Source: Cytophagales bacterium
GTDB lineage: Bacteria; Bacteroidota; Bacteroidia; Cytophagales; Spirosomataceae
Length of the DNA: 64,000 nt
Reading direction: 5' to 3'
Assembly: GCA_013298125.1 (NCBI GenBank)
Contig: JAAFJP010000007.1
Coordinates: 62,001-126,000, forward strand
Notes under the pieces: model-generated
Databases searched by the model: none
Told to the model about the DNA's origin: nothing
The model's input: the letters and a program-made list of their open reading frames with translations, nothing else
Program-made: the position numbers and the translations under genes
Shown: in pieces, positions 62,504-64,000 of the stretch
Layout: each line of letters opens with the position of its first letter
Numbering within the stretch: the stretch's first letter is position 1

Positions 62504-63349
62504 ATGTACCAACTCGTCCAATTCATATCCCGCCAACGAGCCTTCATTTTGTTCGCATTTTTGGAGGTGTTGAGTCTTTGGCTTTTTTATTCCTACAACA
62601 ACTACCCCAACGCTATCTTCTTCAATACCAGCAACTTCTATGCAGCAAAGGCTCTGAAAACGTCTAATTCGATAAAAGAATATTCAAATTTGAGAGAAGT
62701 AAACACAGAATTAGCGACTGAAAATAAGCGATTGAACGAGATGGTGGCGAAATTACAAGCCGAACAATTATCGAAGTCAATTCTTAATTATAAGGCAGAT
62801 TCAGCCGTGGCGGCACGATTTAAGTTTGTGTTGGCGAAAGTTCAGAATCTTACCACAACGCAATTCAACAATTATATCACAATAGACAAAGGCTCTGCCG
62901 ATGGACTTGCTCCTGGTATGGGGGTCATTTCTTCGACGGGGGTTGTGGGTAAAATCAAATCCTGTTCAGAACATTTCTCGGTAGTGATTTCGGTTTTGCA
63001 CTCTGAATATACAGTTTCTGCGAAATTGAAAAGTAATAATGAAATCGGTTCGGTGAAATGGGGAGGTACAAATCCTGATATTGTAGAAATGACGGATGTG
63101 TCTCGTTATAAGACAGTTAAGTTGAAAGATACCGTGGTTACGTCTGATTTTAACTACGTTTTTCCACCCAATATTACGATTGGTTATGTTAGAAAAGTAG
63201 GTGTAAAAGCTGACCAGACTTTCCACGAAATAGACGTTCAATTAGCCACTAATTTCCATACGCTTGCTTACGTATATGTGATAAACAACAAATTATTAGG
63301 TGAGCAAAAGACCTTGGAAGAGAAGAGTGGGGATGCGAAGGTGAAGTAA
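62504..63349 (+). CDS. mreC: Rod shape-determining protein MreC
   Basis: 281 residues. One N-terminal transmembrane helix (AFILFAFLEVLSLWLFY), a coiled coil (YSNLREVNTELATENKRLNEMVAKLQAEQ), then the beta-barrel core with ITIDKGSADGLAPGMGVIS, VSARL-like repeated strands and YVRKVGVKADQ. MreC links MreB to the periplasmic wall enzymes. 95 bp after mreB. Confidence 0.95.
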   Translation: MYQLVQFISRQRAFILFAFLEVLSLWLFYSYNNYPNAIFFNTSNFYAAKALKTSNSIKEYSNLREVNTELATENKRLNEMVAKLQAEQLSKSILNYKADSAVAARFKFVLAKVQNLTTTQFNNYITIDKGSADGLAPGMGVISSTGVVGKIKSCSEHFSVVISVLHSEYTVSAKLKSNNEIGSVKWGGTNPDIVEMTDVSRYKTVKLKDTVVTSDFNYVFPPNITIGYVRKVGVKADQTFHEIDVQLATNFHTLAYVYVINNKLLGEQKTLEEKSGDAKVK

Positions 63350-63358
63350 TTTTGGGTT

Positions 63359-63504
63359 GTTGGCTCTCAGCTTTCGGCTGTCAGCAATCGACTATGAAAT
63401 AACCATTCAGTATTAACATAAGTAAATAAAGTTGAAAGCCGATTGCCGACAGCTGAAAGCCAACAAAATAAAGCCGACAGCCGATAGCTGAAAGCCGACA
63501 GCCA
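63359..63504. repeat. Inverted repeat cluster between mreC and mreD
   Basis: GGCTCTCAGCTTTCGGCTGT (63362 on) and CGATTGCCGACAGCTGAAAG (63440 on) are partly complementary, with extra direct units AGCCGACAGC/GCTGAAAGCC to 63504. The gap is longer than needed in a mre operon and is GC-rich, so it seems an inserted dispersed repeat. Confidence 0.65.
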
Positions 63505-63511
63505 ATAATAA

Positions 63512-64000
63512 ATGACTCCCAAAAGTATATTTTCACAAGTTCTTGTCTTTGGATTTTACCTTTTGCTACAAATATTTTTTGTAAGGCAATTGGTACTTTT
63601 CAACTATGCCTTCTGTTTCGTATATATCGCTACGATTACGCTTTTGCCTTTTGAAATAAACAGAATAACGTTACTCCTCCTTGCATTTTTTGCGGGATTA
63701 ATGGTTGATATTTTTTACAATACCGTCGGAGCAAATGCTACTGCAATGACCCTAATAGCCTTTTTACGACCCACAGTCATTGATATTTTAACGCCTCAAC
63801 GTGGCTATGACGAACGCCAAACGCTTAGTCTAAATTCAATGGGTCTGACGTGGTTTGTTACCTACACAGCCACCCTCACGGTCATTCATCATTTTGTACT
63901 TTTCTTATTAGAAGCCTCTGATTGGGGGTTATTTTTACCTGTCTTATTGAAGGTAATTTGTAGTACCATTTTCACTACGGCAGTGATTGTGATTATTCAG
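63512..64000 (+). CDS. mreD: Rod shape-determining protein MreD (3' end cut by window)
   Basis: ATG at 63512 (MTPKSIFSQVLVFGFYLLLQIF), open to the window end, 163 residues visible. Multi-pass inner membrane protein with helices FYLLLQIFFVRQLVLF, FCFVYIATITLLPF, LLLLAFFAGLMVDIFYNTVG and others. MreD works with MreB and MreC in lateral wall synthesis. It was not in the ORF track because it is open-ended. Confidence 0.92.
   Translation, partial: MTPKSIFSQVLVFGFYLLLQIFFVRQLVLFNYAFCFVYIATITLLPFEINRITLLLLAFFAGLMVDIFYNTVGANATAMTLIAFLRPTVIDILTPQRGYDERQTLSLNSMGLTWFVTYTATLTVIHHFVLFLLEASDWGLFLPVLLKVICSTIFTTAVIVIIQ

Overview
The window looks like an accessory-rich chromosomal region of a Bacteroidota bacterium, most likely order Cytophagales; this assignment is inference. 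Supports seen in the sequence are low GC, many promoters with the Bacteroidota -7 element TAnnTTTG, a secreted protein ending in a type A type IX secretion (T9SS) sorting domain, many lipoprotein signals, a carotenoid hydroxylase (crtZ), a GH78 rhamnosidase and a mreBCD operon. No tRNA, rRNA, CRISPR array, integrase or intact transposase was seen.

Layout. 1-774: edge-truncated propeller protein. 868-2964: Crp/Fnr regulator and a fatty-acid-hydroxylase/flavin-reductase fusion. 3013-6202 (minus): six-gene redox operon (DoxX, thioredoxin-like, DUF2798, rhodanese-thioredoxin lipoprotein, methyltransferase, TetR). 6241-6401: nested palindrome. 6397-14015: outer membrane protein, SDR, GNAT, nitroreductase/HxlR pair, Crp/Fnr with MBL hydrolase and propeller lipoprotein, DoxX, TspO-like protein. 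14086-18773 (minus): SDR, AraC, DoxX, alginate-export porin and pirin, with related promoters in front of the porin and pirin operons. 19029-24122: LytS/LytTR two-component system followed by a secreted three-gene operon (haloalkane-dehalogenase-like lipoprotein, redoxin, heme c/copper monooxygenase with T9SS signal); an identical 25-bp sequence precedes both operons. 24237-29871: AraC, RecQ, Rpn-type nuclease, M3 oligopeptidase. 30331-34215: GH78 rhamnosidase divergent from a GntR/LacI-like regulator. 34370-38180: lipB, hypothetical genes, DEDD exonuclease, crtZ. 38898-43704 (minus): SUKH/DUF4304 immunity-like cluster. 44109-58311: many small oxidoreductases interleaved with Crp/Fnr, TetR and AraC regulators, a YhcG nuclease, a tandem DJ-1 protein, a frameshifted GH16 gene and a decayed SDR copy. 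58379-60550: membrane TPR glycosyltransferase-like protein. 61383-64000: mreB, mreC, partial mreD.

How the parts fit. The dominant pattern is one local regulator next to one or a few redox or detoxification enzymes (SDR, nitroreductase, aldo/keto reductase, DoxX, pirin, DJ-1). Thirteen regulators are present, several with candidate palindromic operators beside them. The most system-like units are the LytSR locus with its shared upstream element and the secreted redox operon; the AraC/pirin/porin group with duplicated promoters; and the six-gene redox operon.

Repeats are abundant: two copies of a ~145-bp palindromic MITE-like element, a 176-bp MITE-like element with perfect 19-bp terminal inverted repeats, several long hairpin repeats between genes, one repeat forming the C-terminus of LipB, and a composite repeat read in frame inside the TPR glycosyltransferase gene. 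All family names come from reading motifs in the translations; no database search was run.
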